The position numbers were made by a program, and so were the translations under genes. Below, piece after piece: positions 21,301 through 30,500 of a DNA stretch of 64,000 nucleotides. Source of the DNA: Leptidea sinapis (Eukaryota > Arthropoda > Insecta > Lepidoptera > Pieridae); NCBI RefSeq assembly GCF_905404315.1, contig NC_066269.1, forward strand, positions 2,976,001 through 3,040,000, in the 5' to 3' direction. The notes below the pieces were generated by a model. That model was given only the letters and a program-made list of their open reading frames with translations. It was not told the origin of the DNA and searched no databases. The number at the start of each line of letters is the position of its first letter. Position 1 is the first letter of the stretch.

Positions 21301-22598
21301 GGTCACTTTATCCTTCGAAGTTTTGTCTGAGGCATGAAGCCACCATCGTAATGCTAAGAAACCTATTTTTTTTAAGAGTTGTAGAGGTGTATTAAAATTG
21401 TAGAATCGAATATTTGTCATCATGCCAACAAGAAGAAAACTTTTGAATGAATGGTAATTAAAAAGGGAATTAAATTATAATGTTTCTATTTCATCCAGCC
21501 TGGGTTTCCTTCGACGTCGGGCGTCATCCGATAGCCCCCGCCGAGAGCCGTTTGACGTCAGCATTTCGCGACCGTTCTCACCACGCAGGACTACTGTGAG
21601 CAACAATGGCTATTACAAAATTTGCTTTGTCAATGGCCATGTCTGAACGCACCTTAAAACAGGAGCTGGATTTAAACGTCTTAACTTTAAGGCCTTTATT
21701 CCATAGTCTTCATTTGAATATAACGCAGTAAGCTTCGACAAAAATTTGCAGCGAAAAATTACTCAAGTGAAGATTTCTTGGGCACATTTGGAAAGGCAAT
21801 TTTTCAAAATTTTTTAAACAGTTTGTAAGCTAAGGATTGGAAAATGTAGTAGCTTTTAATCGTAATCATATAAGTAATAATATTTTACTGTTATCTAAAT
21901 TTTACATTGTTAGTAACACTTTTGATTAAATCATTGTTATTTAAAATGCCTAAAATTGTTGCTATTTTAAATACTGTTGTGCGATTTGTCATTTTTGGCA
22001 TTAATTCGGTCAATTGTTCAAATTCTTAGGTTTAAATCCAGCCTGAGGGCCTAATTAAGCCGTCTTTTTTAATCTGTCCATTTATTGGAAGCAATATTCT
22101 CGAAATACATTTTTAATCAAAATCAGTGCGCTTTTTATTCACTCCGCTTTTAGCTGCCCTGTCCTTTTCTGCATCCTTTGTAGTAACAACTTTATCTATT
22201 GCCTTATTTAAGATGTCATTATATAAATTTTTTCAAGTAGAATCATTTTCTTGAATGTTATTCAGATGAACACGTAACGCTTTTAGCTAAGATGCAAACT
22301 TAAGTATAACATAAGCTCGAAGCAACAAATGATTGTCCACAGTCAAATACTCCTAAAATATTAGAATAGAATATGAAGAAATCATGATTGCACCTTGGCT
22401 AGGCCTTAGTAGCTATATAATCAACCTCTAGCGAAGCACTCAAGTAAGTAGTCATACATTATGTGTTTCAATAGAAAAAGATAAATAATATTAGTTTGTT
22501 GCTAATGAATCTCTTTACAGGAAAAACAAATGGAGAAAAGATTTTGGAAACAAGTCACAAGAAGACGGCAATCTTGTGGTTCCATCAGTCAAATTTAA
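6244..22598 (+). CDS. Multi-exon gene, serine-rich/acidic protein of unknown function
   Basis: Coding exons, all with GT-AG borders and matching phases: 6244-6274, 6343-6402, 6500-6655, 6731-7888, 7967-8037, 8105-8208, 8290-8428, 9041-9200, 9408-9526, 9602-9701, 10112-10184, 10682-10798, 17599-17732, 18047-18200, 20513-20615, 21499-21595 and 22521-22598 (stop TAA at 22596-22598). This gives about 950 residues, 5' incomplete. In order: a Glu-rich segment with WSVEELRKRSRELNLLEVAE; a Ser-rich 386-residue exon with CRQCHKKCL; an acidic DDLLDDSPDSPDVPDDLP; KRYGTMSSLERMPSDETDD; GGIMGWTARAGSFVVEKM; more acidic blocks (FSDSGSEDN); a charged stretch with PQAEMRLALDKGKDMLAEQE; then basic Arg/Ser-rich exons with DVSISRPFSPRRTT and a C-terminus SCGSISQI. 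The motifs look conserved and scaffold-like, but I do not recognise the family and no catalytic domain is visible. The 5' start may be exon 3177-3330 through alternative splicing. Confidence 0.75.
6731..7888 (+). CDS. Large Ser-rich exon of the 6244-22598 gene
   Basis: A 1158-nt exon (386 codons, phase 0 to 0) following tttattacag and ending at the donor gtacgt. It begins ITVRTSPVVVDTIP, has CRQCHKKCL and a second Cys/His patch (HTHFQCHLER), then long Ser/Thr/Asn-rich tracts and an acidic end (DDLNDVLSDEDTELGPLML). Reading on past 7888 gives a stop at 7925-7927, so a read-through isoform would end there. Low-complexity Ser content and phosphosite-like patches suggest a disordered region. Confidence 0.75.
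8511..8544 (+). CDS. Possible alternative terminal micro-exon
   Basis: A pyrimidine-rich tract ending ttattag precedes 8511. Spliced from the exon ending at 8428 in phase 2, it would add SIPSQRRKIR and stop at TGA 8542-8544. The main chain instead skips to 9041 in the same phase. The acceptor is good, but there is no nearby poly(A) signal, so it may be chance. Confidence 0.25.
10812..11052. mobile_element. MITE with 50-60 bp imperfect inverted termini
   Basis: The left end 'ctattacgaaagtcgaaat' and the right end, whose reverse complement begins 'gtctattaccaaaatcgac', continue to align through 'aagtttcggtt'. The interior has a second pairing of 'cctattacgaaagt' (10814) with its complement (10971-10984). 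No transposase coding. It sits 14 bp downstream of the exon ending at 10798. No clear target duplication was found, so the superfamily is unknown. Confidence 0.55.
11332..11545. repeat. Fold-back repeat, 75-bp inverted arms
   Basis: Left arm 11332-11406 and right arm 11424-11499 are near-complementary, both containing 'gacgtgttgtctcgccaaaa' or its complement, around a 17-nt loop. A third, diverged partial copy follows in direct orientation at 11501-11545. RNA of either strand would form a long hairpin. The arms are known to me as a common lepidopteran repeat fragment, but I cannot name the family. Confidence 0.65.
11550..12380. other. AT-rich intron sequence, nothing recognised
   Basis: Part of the 10799-17598 intron. 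Short open frames here have no protein-like composition, and no repeats from elsewhere in the window were matched. Confidence 0.5.
12382..12577 (+). repeat. Degenerate G-rich repeat
   Basis: Begins 'gggactatccataaattatg' followed by runs of G and 'agtgacat', a form I recall from dispersed insect repeats. No clear second end was found, so its limits and class are uncertain. Confidence 0.3.
12578..12740 (+). mobile_element. RTE-type LINE 3' end, truncated
   Basis: The last 160 bp of an RTE element: 'gtggaaatctttgggggagc' then 'ccagcagtggacgtcttcc' and a (GATGAT)n tail at 12718-12735. Related pieces lie at 18655-19115, 24003-24260, 44660-44970, 50030-50135 and 62838-63175. The GAT repeat tail is typical of the clade's short 3' tandem repeats. 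Confidence 0.7.
13085..13360 (+). mobile_element. CR1-type LINE 3' end, truncated
   Basis: Encodes the same C-terminus as the 127-2780 element on the other strand: FLPRTTKLWNELPCAVF, then YDMGTFKKSAYTFLKGRQ, ending in 'gatcacttaacaccaggtga'. Open through the coding part, so probably younger than the scraps at 36385 and 40715. 5' truncation is expected for this class. Confidence 0.8.
13389..13560 (+). repeat. Partial copy of the TAA-flanked MITE
   Basis: Matches the left half of the element at 17287-17516: 'gatatctatagagagtac', then 'tcagactttacttacg' and 'cttagctgag'. The right end is missing. From 13561 to 13961 no gene is seen; some short AGCTTAAG-rich pieces resemble the same family. Confidence 0.45.
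13962..13975. repeat. Target-site duplication of the RTE insertion (left copy)
   Basis: The 14 bases 'taaggctgagatct' occur here and again at 17284-17297, directly bracketing the RTE element. They are the first bases of the MITE that the element entered. Confidence 0.85.
13998..15746 (-). CDS. RTE LINE reverse transcriptase part
   Basis: 582 residues with the motif order of an RT: KKAPGPDQVTAEVLKAL (94-110), CFVDYSKAFDCVEW (221-234), GVRQGCIISPILFNVY (280-295), the catalytic LRYADDTTPLA (321-331), then the thumb and a C-terminal region with GAETWTLKKADRKRID and WCWRRMLGIPW. All three catalytic aspartates are present. It is open to the stop at 13998. In frame with the endonuclease part, but separated from it by TGA and TAA TAA, with local indels implied. 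Confidence 0.88.
   Translation of the reverse strand: MESHANKLQTADLFKRVRLLSRQFKPNSWVIEDPDGRPLMELDRIAERWRSYCEQLYKKSSPVVDSRTDWASLELDPNILRSEITAALQKLKCKKAPGPDQVTAEVLKALGDSGVDALHSICNKVWQDGFWPEEWTQSTILPLHKKGSIRSCENYRILALISHASKVLLHVINGRIRYHLDWQISQEQAGFVKGKGTREQILNVRQLVEKCYEFDTPMVMCFVDYSKAFDCVEWSCLWRVLGELGVPNHLTALIQALYYNSQGIVKVDQVTSGPFGFEKGVRQGCIISPILFNVYGEYIVRKTCDGWGGGINIGGHKLTNLRYADDTTPLAANEAEMDELLSRMESVSAELGLPINKSKTKVMVVDRTGRLELTGTLQLEMVNRFKYLGSEICNDGSCKGEIRRRIGMAKGAMSQLEKIWKSRTISIKTKTNFVRSLVFSIFIYGAETWTLKKADRKRIDAFEMWCWRRMLGIPWTAHRTNVSILKQLGIVTRLSTICLRRVLEYFGHIARRDEDNLGRLMVTGKVEGRRPRGRSPMRWTDQIRTALETTVHDALHSASDRGRWRQIIRKKVLCRVDHDPQH
15816..17096 (-). CDS. RTE LINE apurinic-type endonuclease part
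   Basis: 426 residues. The AP-endonuclease fold is marked by RIGTWNTRGL (about 76-85), the acidic site GVSETHLRG (107-115), YAPTS (180-184), IGDWNAKIG (214-222) and PGADCGSDHVLL (306-317), the last holding the Asp-His pair. These residues cut target DNA before reverse transcription. Host genomes often mislabel such frames as 'craniofacial development protein 2-like'. The first 70 residues have no recognised domain. Stops begin at GIL (15816), just before the thumb between the two activities; the family normally has one continuous protein. Confidence 0.85.
   Translation of the reverse strand: MLISQENHLVMHIGGNVNCLFDDPADARRYSVPGPNRMKYATEASDDADHWASEGRNNTSGIKITGIRDSLLSEHRIGTWNTRGLLHPGKLSIVDEERERLNISILGVSETHLRGQGHFRTTLGSTLYFSGNDSCSKNGVGFLLPPKMNKYVLGYNPISDKIITMKLNTKPCLLNIVQVYAPTSTASDEDIDEFYGTLEKTLDDIPGRQITIIIGDWNAKIGKSEPGTHSSGIVGRYGLGIRNERGQRFAEFCLGRKLAIMNTLYQHHPRRLYTWRSPGERYRNQIDYIMINTRWRSSVKNVKTFPGADCGSDHVLLVAVFSLRLKVNHKSSRPVTRSLNPSQQLCFRNLTEERLAEAPLTDTTDVNSQWKHLKAIMNDSLKQLVPKGNKDHKRMTWISEHTWNLIQRRKETKIKGLQNAAVVGIL
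17287..17516. mobile_element. Harbinger-like MITE, TAA target duplication
   Basis: A 230-bp element with inverted ends: left 'ggctgagatctatag' then 'cgtacttagacttt'; right end complement 'ggttgagatctataag' then 'agcgtacttagacttt'. TAA lies directly outside both ends (17284-17286, 17517-17519), as in PIF/Harbinger elements. Its first 14 bp with TAA were duplicated by the RTE insertion. Related pieces are at 13389 and 57968. Confidence 0.7.
17816..17972 (+). repeat. Short-TIR repeat, family F
   Basis: Shares 'ttattactttagtgt', 'gacaag', 'tcactttgtg' and 'cacagctgtcacagtctatctaga' blocks, in order, with 28972-29172 (reverse strand) and a deleted copy at 26503-26632. The ends carry a short inverted 'gtctagayaga'. 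No coding capacity. Lies between exons 17732 and 18047. Confidence 0.55.
18655..19115 (-). mobile_element. Patchwork of RTE and RNase-H-bearing LINE remnants
   Basis: 18655-18700 is an RTE 3' end in reverse (CAT repeats then 'cagccggaagtcttccac'). 18870-18995 encodes, on the minus strand, DSPLCRGCMEAEEALH, the zinc-like Cys motif at the C-terminus of R1/I-type LINE proteins. 18998-19115 carries RTE pieces in both directions ('gctggacaaagatct', then 'aaactgaagtggcagtgg'). All are broken. It lies in the intron 18201-20512. Confidence 0.5.
19160..19515 (+). mobile_element. LINE open-frame C-terminus remnant
   Basis: The frame at 19304-19513 reads NCFINELPKELQEMYIAAKK then IKTRFKRYLL, the usual ending of CR1/Jockey-group LINE proteins (an N-x-LP motif, then a basic FKxxLKxxL-like helix). 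Upstream sequence is broken, and A-rich and T-rich sequence follows. Confidence 0.45.
19825..20270. mobile_element. Harbinger-like MITE, 446 bp
   Basis: Ends are inverted copies over about 45 bp: 'agccacgtattcataagtaa' at the left and, complemented, 'agccacgaattcactagtaa' at the right, both continuing into 'acatttgtt.ataaactgtt'. TAA flanks each end (19822-19824, 20271-20273). No complete open frame. It lies in the intron 18201-20512. Confidence 0.75.
22521..22598 (+). CDS. Terminal coding exon of the 6244-22598 gene
   Basis: Follows ctctttacag at 22511-22520 and continues in phase 0 from 21595. It encodes EKQMEKRFWKQVTRRRQS then CGSISQI and a TAA stop. AATAAA at 22631-22636 follows 33 nt later; use of that site would make a very short 3' UTR. 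Confidence 0.7.
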   Translation, partial: EKQMEKRFWKQVTRRRQSCGSISQI

Positions 22599-22630
22599 GT
22601 GTGTAGTTATTAAAGTGTTTTAAAAAGACT

Positions 22631-22636
22631 AATAAA
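22631..22636 (+). promoter_or_regulatory. candidate poly(A) signal AATAAA
   Basis: Canonical hexamer 33 nt past the stop codon at 22598. Another lies near 23563 (gagaaataaatg). Confidence 0.4.
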
Positions 22637-24002
22637 TAGTTGAAAGCAGAACTATACTAGCGGTGTATTAAGATACGATCTCAGACTTAACTAGTTCGAA
22701 ATAGTCGGATCTTAAGGCAATGGAGCTGTTTAGATTAAAAAGATATCTACCAAAGGGTTTATGTAATTGTGTAAAAATTCATGTATAGTACATATATCTC
22801 TCGTCTAGGTTTGACATAAGTGTTATATCTATTAGAAAACATCATTAGATATTTAACGGTTGGTTGAGAGCGCTTTATGTAAATAGTTGTGAATCGGCTA
22901 TGGAGGTTAGAGGCCAGGAGAATCATCTATGTATATGTAAAAGTGTCTGTCAAAATGCATTAAATTAGGATGGTGCCATATATAAACAAATATTAATCAC
23001 TCTTATTACACGTTTTCTCATAATTTAACGTTATATTTACTTCATTATGTTGAAATTTTCACTATTTAAGTACTTTAGTCGACAATAATATTATTTTTTG
23101 TTAACTCAGCATACTTCAATTCATTTACAATTGCCATACCCTGTGCCTACACCAGCGGCATTGTGGAAGCCTTTTATTGTTGATGATTATGAACTGTTAT
23201 TTACTACATAAGCTTTTCAACTTTTCTCGCATAAGAGATGATACTCCTTACCTCTGCCCACAATAGAATCGGCGTCTTTGAATATGTAGGAAATTAAGCG
23301 TTGCTAAGGTCCGGCTATTTATTATATTTTAAGTAGGATATCTCATAAACTTTGTAGTTTAAATCGACGCCAAATTTTGCCAGGAAGTGGATGCCAAATT
23401 TGACGAGTGGGACCTGTCGCTTCTTCATATCGATATAGTAATAGTGATGCCTAGGGTAATGCGGACTACATTTTGTTGATGTCACTAATTGTCAATGTCA
23501 GTGTCACTTAGCTAGTTTGTATAGACATAATTTGTTACACTACTCTGTTGACTTTTGAGAAATAAATGTTTTTCATAGAGTGCTATTTGTAAATTTATTT
23601 TTAATTGTACAAATTTATTATTATCTCTGTTAATAGGCATTATAACCCCTCTTTTATAGTGTATTTGTGAATGTACATATTGCTTGATAGAATTTGAACT
23701 TGTTACTTATTTAATGGAGTATCATCATTCAGAATTTAACGAATTTATTAAATTTAGATGTTATTTATCATTCTTGTGTCTAATTGGTAATAAATATCTT
23801 GATTTCAGTCTCCTTTCATTGAATACCTAGTTCAATATAACCCTAAATAGATGGATAGTATTCACATAGTCTTGTGATGTAAAATTATCTATAATTATAT
23901 GTATGTTGTATGCATGGGGTGGTTAGAAAAAGTGATGTCATTAAAGTTTAGTAAATGTTTCTTTTCTCAACATCTAAAATAATACGTATCTAGTATGGTC
24001 TT
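22637..24002. other. 3' flank and intergenic sequence, nothing recognised
   Basis: AT-rich sequence between the convergent genes. No long frame, no match to repeats elsewhere in the window, and no second-strand exon was found. Confidence 0.5.
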
Positions 24003-24260
24003 ACCTGCTTTACACCCAATGTCCTCTGCTGGACAAAGGACTTCCACAAAGATATCCACAACGATCGGTCTGCCCTCATTCAACCTATTCTGGCAATCTA
24101 GACCAGATCATCGGTCTATCTTTTAGGGGCCTGTCAACATTGCATGTTCCAGTACTGGGTCGCCATTCGAGGACTTTACTGGCCCCATGGCTATCTATTC
24201 TTCGATCTTATGGCTATCTGCCCTGCCCACTACCACTTCAGTTTTTCAATCGATTGTAAT
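24003..24260 (-). mobile_element. RTE-type LINE 3' end fragment
   Basis: Reverse complement of the same RTE 3' region as 62838-63175: 'gctggacaaaggacttccac' through 'ggtcgccattcgaggacttt' to 'ccactaccacttcag'. Frames are broken, so the plus-strand open frame at 24144-24329 is a shadow. Confidence 0.7.
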
Positions 24261-24608
24261 AGTCTGGTCAACGAGTTGAAAAATAGACACAAATGTCTTA
24301 AAGATAAGAGCGATAACTCATTGGGTTGATATTCTTAGAAAATTTATCAATATTTTTTCGTGTTTTTCTACTGATTGACTAGCAGTGTCTGCACTTCAAA
24401 TTAAGATGTAGAAACGGTAAGAAACCTTGCATAGACTAAACAAATTTATTAAAATCTACTATTAAATGTGCAAGAATATATATGTTATTTTGGGAAACAA
24501 ACAGTATTATAACTAATTAATTACTAAACATTATTATTACGAGTTAACAGTTTTCGCATATTGAATCTAGTATTTGATGCACTTATTGCAAGAAAAAGGA
24601 GGTTAATT

Positions 24609-25001
24609 GTTTTTACCACGGACAAGTAAAAAAATAAGGACTCCGTGGCACCTTACATACAGTGTAGCATCAAAACAAGCCGATTAACGTGTAAATACAT
24701 AGCCCCACGCACACACTTACACTACTACAGGCCGATAGGCGGCCATTATGAGAATTGTCATCGTCTGTGACGGATCAGTTTGCGTCTTAATAAAATATTT
24801 TAAAAATGCCATCGTGCGTTGTGAAAAACTGTTAAAACGATACTATATAAGTATTTGTGGCCATATATGATTACTTAAGGGAGAAAAAATTGTGAAAACT
24901 AGTATCCCCCGTAACCGCACACACACTAGCATAACGGTGCTTCACTTGCTAATATCACGGCGCGGAGTCCTTGTTTTTTTTTACTCGTCCGTAGTTTTTA
25001 C
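24609..25001. mobile_element. P-element-like MITE with 8-bp target duplication
   Basis: The element is 24617-24993 (377 bp). GTTTTTAC lies on both sides (24609-24616, 24994-25001), an exact 8-bp duplication. Inverted ends run about 30 bp: 'cacggacaagtaaaaaaa' then 'taaggactccg' at the left, and 'tacggacgagtaaaaaaa' then 'caaggactccg' complemented at the right. Inside, an ATG at 24806 reads MPSCVVKNC then a stop, the first residues of a THAP zinc finger with the first two cysteines. THAP plus 8-bp duplication identifies the P superfamily. It is nonautonomous, with nothing left of a transposase beyond that start. Confidence 0.8.
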
Positions 25002-25364
25002 ATCAATTGTTTTGCAATTTTGATCAGTAAGGAAGATATGAGTATTAAAACACAATCTGTTAAAGGTACGTAAGTATATTTAATAAGACTTATTTAATAC
25101 ATATTATTTTATTTTGAGTTATATTATATTTAATTCACATCCTTAGCACCGCGCTGCTACACCGGTATCATACCAAATAAAACATTAATTTATTGCCAAT
25201 TACATTTAACTTTCAGTATCAAAAGATTAAAATGCAATAAAATATGTGTGTGTATATAAAACAAGAGAAATTAATATACTACATTGAATTATAAGCCGAT
25301 CGAAGGGTAGCCAATTTTAAATTTTTAATTAAATTAAAAAAACAAACTTTTTTAATACTTTCTA

Positions 25365-25684
25365 TCTAATATATATAAAATTCTCATGTCACGGTGTTTG
25401 TAGTTAAACTCCTTCGAAATGGCTTGACCTATTCTCATGAAATTTTGAGTTCATATTGGGTAGGTCGGAGAATCGGACAACATCTATTTTTCATCCCCCA
25501 AAATGTTAGGGGTGGTCAACGCCAAATTTTCTTTTAATTTTTTTGACTTTTATTTTTAAATTTTCCTTGATTATGGGTCAACATTAAAAAATACATACAA
25601 CTTTAAATTTTCACCCATCTACGATCAACAGTTACTTTCGTATCGCGATTTTAATATCGGCAATACGTTTACTGGGTCAGCTAG
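25365..25684 (+). mobile_element. Helitron (Lep1-like), nonautonomous
   Basis: Begins TC in 'tctaatatatataaaattct' and ends 'gggtcagctag' followed by T, the CTAG|T end with A/T insertion expected of lepidopteran Helitrons. Close relative at 31876-32145, sharing 'catctatttttcatccc' and 'cgatcaacagttactttt'. Confidence 0.7.
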
Positions 25685-26502
25685 TTGTTTTATTATTTCT
25701 TCTTGTTCTATATACAGCCTATCCCCTTCACATAGCAATCAAGGCAATAAGTAATTTGCCGCAACTGCTAGGTATAAACACATCCCCTTAATATTTACAG
25801 TAAGTATTACATAATTAGGCATTTATTACAAGCTGAAACGCGTTGGCAGTCAAAATTATATCGAATATTATTATTAAATCTACAGCATTTTATTACATAA
25901 TATTAGTGCTATTCATAATTGGCTTAAATTTTATGCTAGAATATAATATAAAAATTGTTTGTTTAACATACATACGATTATAAAAGCATTTAATTATTCT
26001 ACTTATACAAATAAGATAATTGATATAACATAATATGTGGTAACGGTAAAGAAACACATAAGTTGACTTATAACCCGCAATGTTGAAGAATAAAATATGA
26101 ATTGAAGAAACAAAGTATGGTTTGTCTTGCTCATAGACTTAGTAAATAATAAAACAAAAAAAAATGGTATTTCCTTTCATTTTTAGTAATATATTTATTG
26201 ACAAAGATTAATCCTTATCAGCAACAAAGTCAGAAACACACACTTTAGCACCTCAAGAGAGTTCCTAGAGGATTAGCGCGCCCCCAGGAGACCATCTCTC
26301 CTCGGAACCTTAGGCAGACATGCCTATTGTTTCGCCATAACTAATTTTCATTTTTAATGTCATATGTTTTCCTACGCACGCGCTTATACATAACGTTTTT
26401 GACTCTACAGAAAGTAATTATATAATATACTTAATCGACTCTGAATACTATATAATATTATAATATATAATAATAATAGTTTACATAATTTATAAGTCTA
26501 GA
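25685..26502. other. AT-rich intergenic sequence, nothing recognised
   Basis: No coding frames or repeats recognised. Some 'cctcaagagagttcctag' sequence near 26250 is not matched elsewhere in the window. Confidence 0.45.
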
Positions 26503-26632
26503 CAGAGCCTCTTGCTGCTAGACAAACGATGAAAGCAGGTCACGTTTATAACTTTATTGCTCAAAATAGAGGTTAGCCGTCAACCTCAATGTTTCTTGAC
26601 GTTTTCACAGCTCTCACAGTCTATCTAGACAT
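26503..26632 (+). repeat. Short-TIR repeat, family F (internally deleted)
   Basis: Keeps both ends ('gtctagacagagcctcttgc' and 'cagtctatctagac') but lacks the middle present at 28972-29172. From 26633 to 27427 no feature was found apart from AT-rich sequence that may include the 3' UTR of the minus-strand gene. Confidence 0.55.
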
Positions 26633-27427
26633 ATAAATGAATAATAGAAATATATAACAGTCCTTCCACAATACATTTATAATTCACTTTATGATTTGAA
26701 TGAAGTTGTTATAACGTTTTGAGCTGCAATTGATCTAGAACATACTATTTATTTAGATCCTTAAGGCGCGGTCATACCTCATTATATCCACAAAAATTGG
26801 TTTGTTAGAAAGTCGATTACAACATAACGCAATGAAAATATTCCGACGAAAAAAATACAGTGCACAAAGAAGGACTTAAAGAAAAATTTGAACCGAATAG
26901 AATATGAATATATAATTTGTATTATCAAATTACAAATTTGGAAGTTCGTTCCCAAAAATAAACTTTGGAGTCAAAAATCTTCGACTTTTGAGCTATAACA
27001 ACATTCTTTTTTTTAAAGAATTTAATAGAATAAGTACTTTTCTAAAACTTAAACGGAACAATTTTTCAATTTAATATGTAAATTTTGAATTAACAAAAGA
27101 TAATCTGTAAAATAAATGCCCATTTTCAGCTTAGCCACATGATCAACACAAATATTGTATGGGTGGTTGTAGCGTTTACAATCCTATTCAGTCTGCGACT
27201 TAAAGCCTTAAATAAGCCTTCAGTACAATACCAACCAAAAAACTAAAAAAACCCCTTTCGAAAGATATTTGGATGATCAAACAAAAATGAGTGTCAATGA
27301 TGCATTCGAAAATATGCTGTCTTTTAATATTTTTATAAAAATCTGTGATAATTATTTTTTCTTTTCTTTTCTGATGGAAGTGGATACGTTGCATATCAAT
27401 GTACAGTGCATTGTCTTATTATAAATC

Positions 27428-27501
27428 CTATTCTCGCCATTCTCTTGTCGCTTGGAACGTGCGAACTTCAGATGTTGTAAATGTTGATAACCCTTGGGGA
27501 C
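27428..27501 (-). CDS. Last coding exon of the ZP-N-like gene
   Basis: Acceptor ttttcag at 27502-27508, phase 1. It encodes GPQGLSTFTTSEVRTFQATR then EWRE and TAG at 27428-27430. A MITE starts 40 bp upstream in the intron. The longer open frame on this strand (27352-27555) is in another phase and is a shadow. Confidence 0.75.
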
Positions 27502-30500
27502 CTGAAAATATTGATTTATAATTAATAAAAGTTGACTAAGGCTGGGTTTCACCAACTAACTTAAGCAGTAACAAACATGTTAAAGTACCGGTTAAGCAAA
27601 AGATGCGTTGTTATTTGACAGTTGCCGTCATAGGTTTAACTATTGACCTTCCAATGTTCGCCAGTTAAAGCTATTGTTAATGCTAAATATCTAAATAGCG
27701 ACCTGTCAAGGTTTTAAATAACGATTCGATATTGACTTGATATTTCAGTTTTTAACTTTAGCTATGCCAAGGAATACGACGGTGCTACACATTCCGCAGT
27801 CTATGTTAAAGTTAGGGTTACTATTACCGTTATGTTTGACTTAAACCTTAACTAACAGATAATATGATGCAACCCAGACTTAATCTCTTACTGTTTTTTT
27901 AATAAACACGGAGTAAAGTTATTCCAAATTTAAAACTGATTGTCTTCATCTTACCTTTCTCTCTTCAGAATATTATGACAGAGAGAAGTAATTTTAAACT
28001 AGTAGTAACCTTACATTGCCTTTATTAATAAGACATTTAAAGTAAACTGCTAAAGAAAGATTTAAAACCATGTGAATGAGTATATACTCAAATGTTTTGT
28101 TCTATATACTTAAATATATTCCATATCACGTAAGGTAAACGCAGTTATTTATTTTAGTTTACTATCATCTGCATAAATTAATTAATTGACTTTAAAGAGC
28201 CGTAAAATATATAAAAATAAATAAAATTTACTCATAATGTTGTTCCTTACAAAAGTAAGCATTTAGACATAATAAAATATGAAGGTACCTATAATTCGTC
28301 TGCCAGGAGTGGGGGTAACATCACCGTCGGGTACTGTCCACTGTTCCGTCACTTCAGTTGCAGACCTCGCCAAAGACGGCTGGCTCACGGAGCGATGTAG
28401 CGAGTTACGCCATGAACTGTGAAAACATAATTAAATCAAACAAATGAATATTAAATAAACGTGGAAGGAATTATTTTATTATAATAAAATAAAATGAAGG
28501 ATTGTCAATCGAAATTGTATTTGTGACGTTACAATCTCACTAAAATCAGCCCGTTAATTGTAAGAAATGAAGCCGATTGACAATCTACCGTTTTATTATA
28601 ATATCACTAGTTAAATAATTGTAAGTAATATCACGGCTTTTTCAATATATCTGCGACATATACAGAAATGCATTCGAATGATCGCAGCATGTCTTGATAT
28701 CACTGATAGATTTGTGAATATGAATAACTTATTCGAAATAACAACATATAATTTTTTTGCTAGTAGATTATCATAGTAATTATACCATTTATATATTAAT
28801 TTAATTATTTATTTTAAAGAGAAAAGTGTATATTTACTATAAATTTCTTTTTTGATTGAATTATCGAAACTTTTGTATCATTTACCCATTTTTTCACAGC
28901 CCTAGATATATCCCTTTCGTTGAGTTAAAATGATAGTCCTTGGATAAAAACTTAGATCATTTATACTTCTAGATAGACTGCGACGGCTGTGAAAACGTCG
29001 AAAAAAATTGAGGTTGCCTATTAACCTCTATTTTGAGCAATGCACGCACACTACCACAAAGTGACATACAAATTGCGAGTATAAGACGTAGCTTGTCGCG
29101 GACACTAAAGTAATAAACCTGGCCTGTTTTCATCGGTTGTCTAGCAGCAACAGGCTCTATCGAGACGTATAAATTATCTAAGGATAAAAATTTAATTCAA
29201 CACTCACTGAGCTCGACTTGTTAAGATGTTATTTAGTGTTAGTTATTTTCCTGATTTTTTTTATGACAATAAGGGACGAGACGAGCAAGGTTGTTGCATC
29301 ATTTTACATTTTATATTGTAATTGAAATGAGATCATTTCAATCTATTTTTACAGATGTAAATCTTGATATAAAAGAGTGCCAATGAGTTTCTTGCTTCTT
29401 CTTCTCATTAGCTCAACCCTTTACGAAGTAGCGGTAGATTCAATAAGAAAAAAATTTTTTTTTTGACATTCATAGAGTCATTTCCGTGACCTACGTGGAT
29501 AAACTGATTTTGATTTGATTTGATTTGAAGACTTCAGCTGATAGTAATTGATACACCCTGCCCATTACAATGCACTGCCGCTCGGGATTCTTGAAAAAAC
29601 CAAAAACTCTGAGCGGCACTACAATTGCGCTCGTCACCTTGAGAGACATAAGATGTTAAGTCTCGTTTTCCCAGTAATTTCACTAGCTAGCCCTTCAGAC
29701 CGAAACACAGAAATGCTTACACATTACTGCTTCACGGCAGAAATGTGTAGCAGCGCCGTCGTGGTACCCATACTCTAGCCGGCATCCTGTGCAAAGGAAC
29801 CTCCCACTGGTATTTTATTATTATTCATCTACACTCATGCTTTAAATCCTCTATTAAAGATTCTGAAATAGTTAACTTAATTAATTTTACTACTGGCTTT
29901 TTAATGTTAGCAGTAAGCTAACTATTTCAGAATCTTTTATAGAGGATTGATATTACTCGTATGGGTATAGATAAAGTCTTGTATGCAACTGTTGATAATT
30001 AGGTATTAAAACACTTATAAACCCACATTCGTGTTTTTATATCACTTATTACACAACAGTTGCATAATTAACTATTTCCTGATTCAGTTTTCATTTTCTT
30101 TTTATAAGTAAATATAGGTAATACGTCACGCACGGGTGTTGGTTATAGGGATGCTCCGAGTCACTGTCATCGTCATAATATCTCCCCAGCAGCGTGCCTG
30201 CTGATACTTCTGAGTGGGTGTCCGCTTGCTCCCGTGCATAGTCCACCATCATCTCTGACATCGATCTGTGAAAATTTAATGAGGATTTATTTATTTTTGA
30301 AGTTATACTTATTTAGGCGCGTTATGAAAAAATTATAAGAGTGAAATTTTAAGATGCGCCCGCATCACTGTAGCACAAACATAACAGGTTGAAGTTTGTT
30401 CATTAAATTTTTTAACGTTTGCGTCATTCGTTATTTTGTTTTTGGTTTCTTCCTCTATTATTAGTACAGGCAAAGGGTTAAAGCCCATACAGCCGTATTC

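Noticed and set aside
27352..27555. 67-codon minus-strand frame over the last exon
   Set aside because: It crosses the acceptor at 27502 and is in a different phase from the spliced message.
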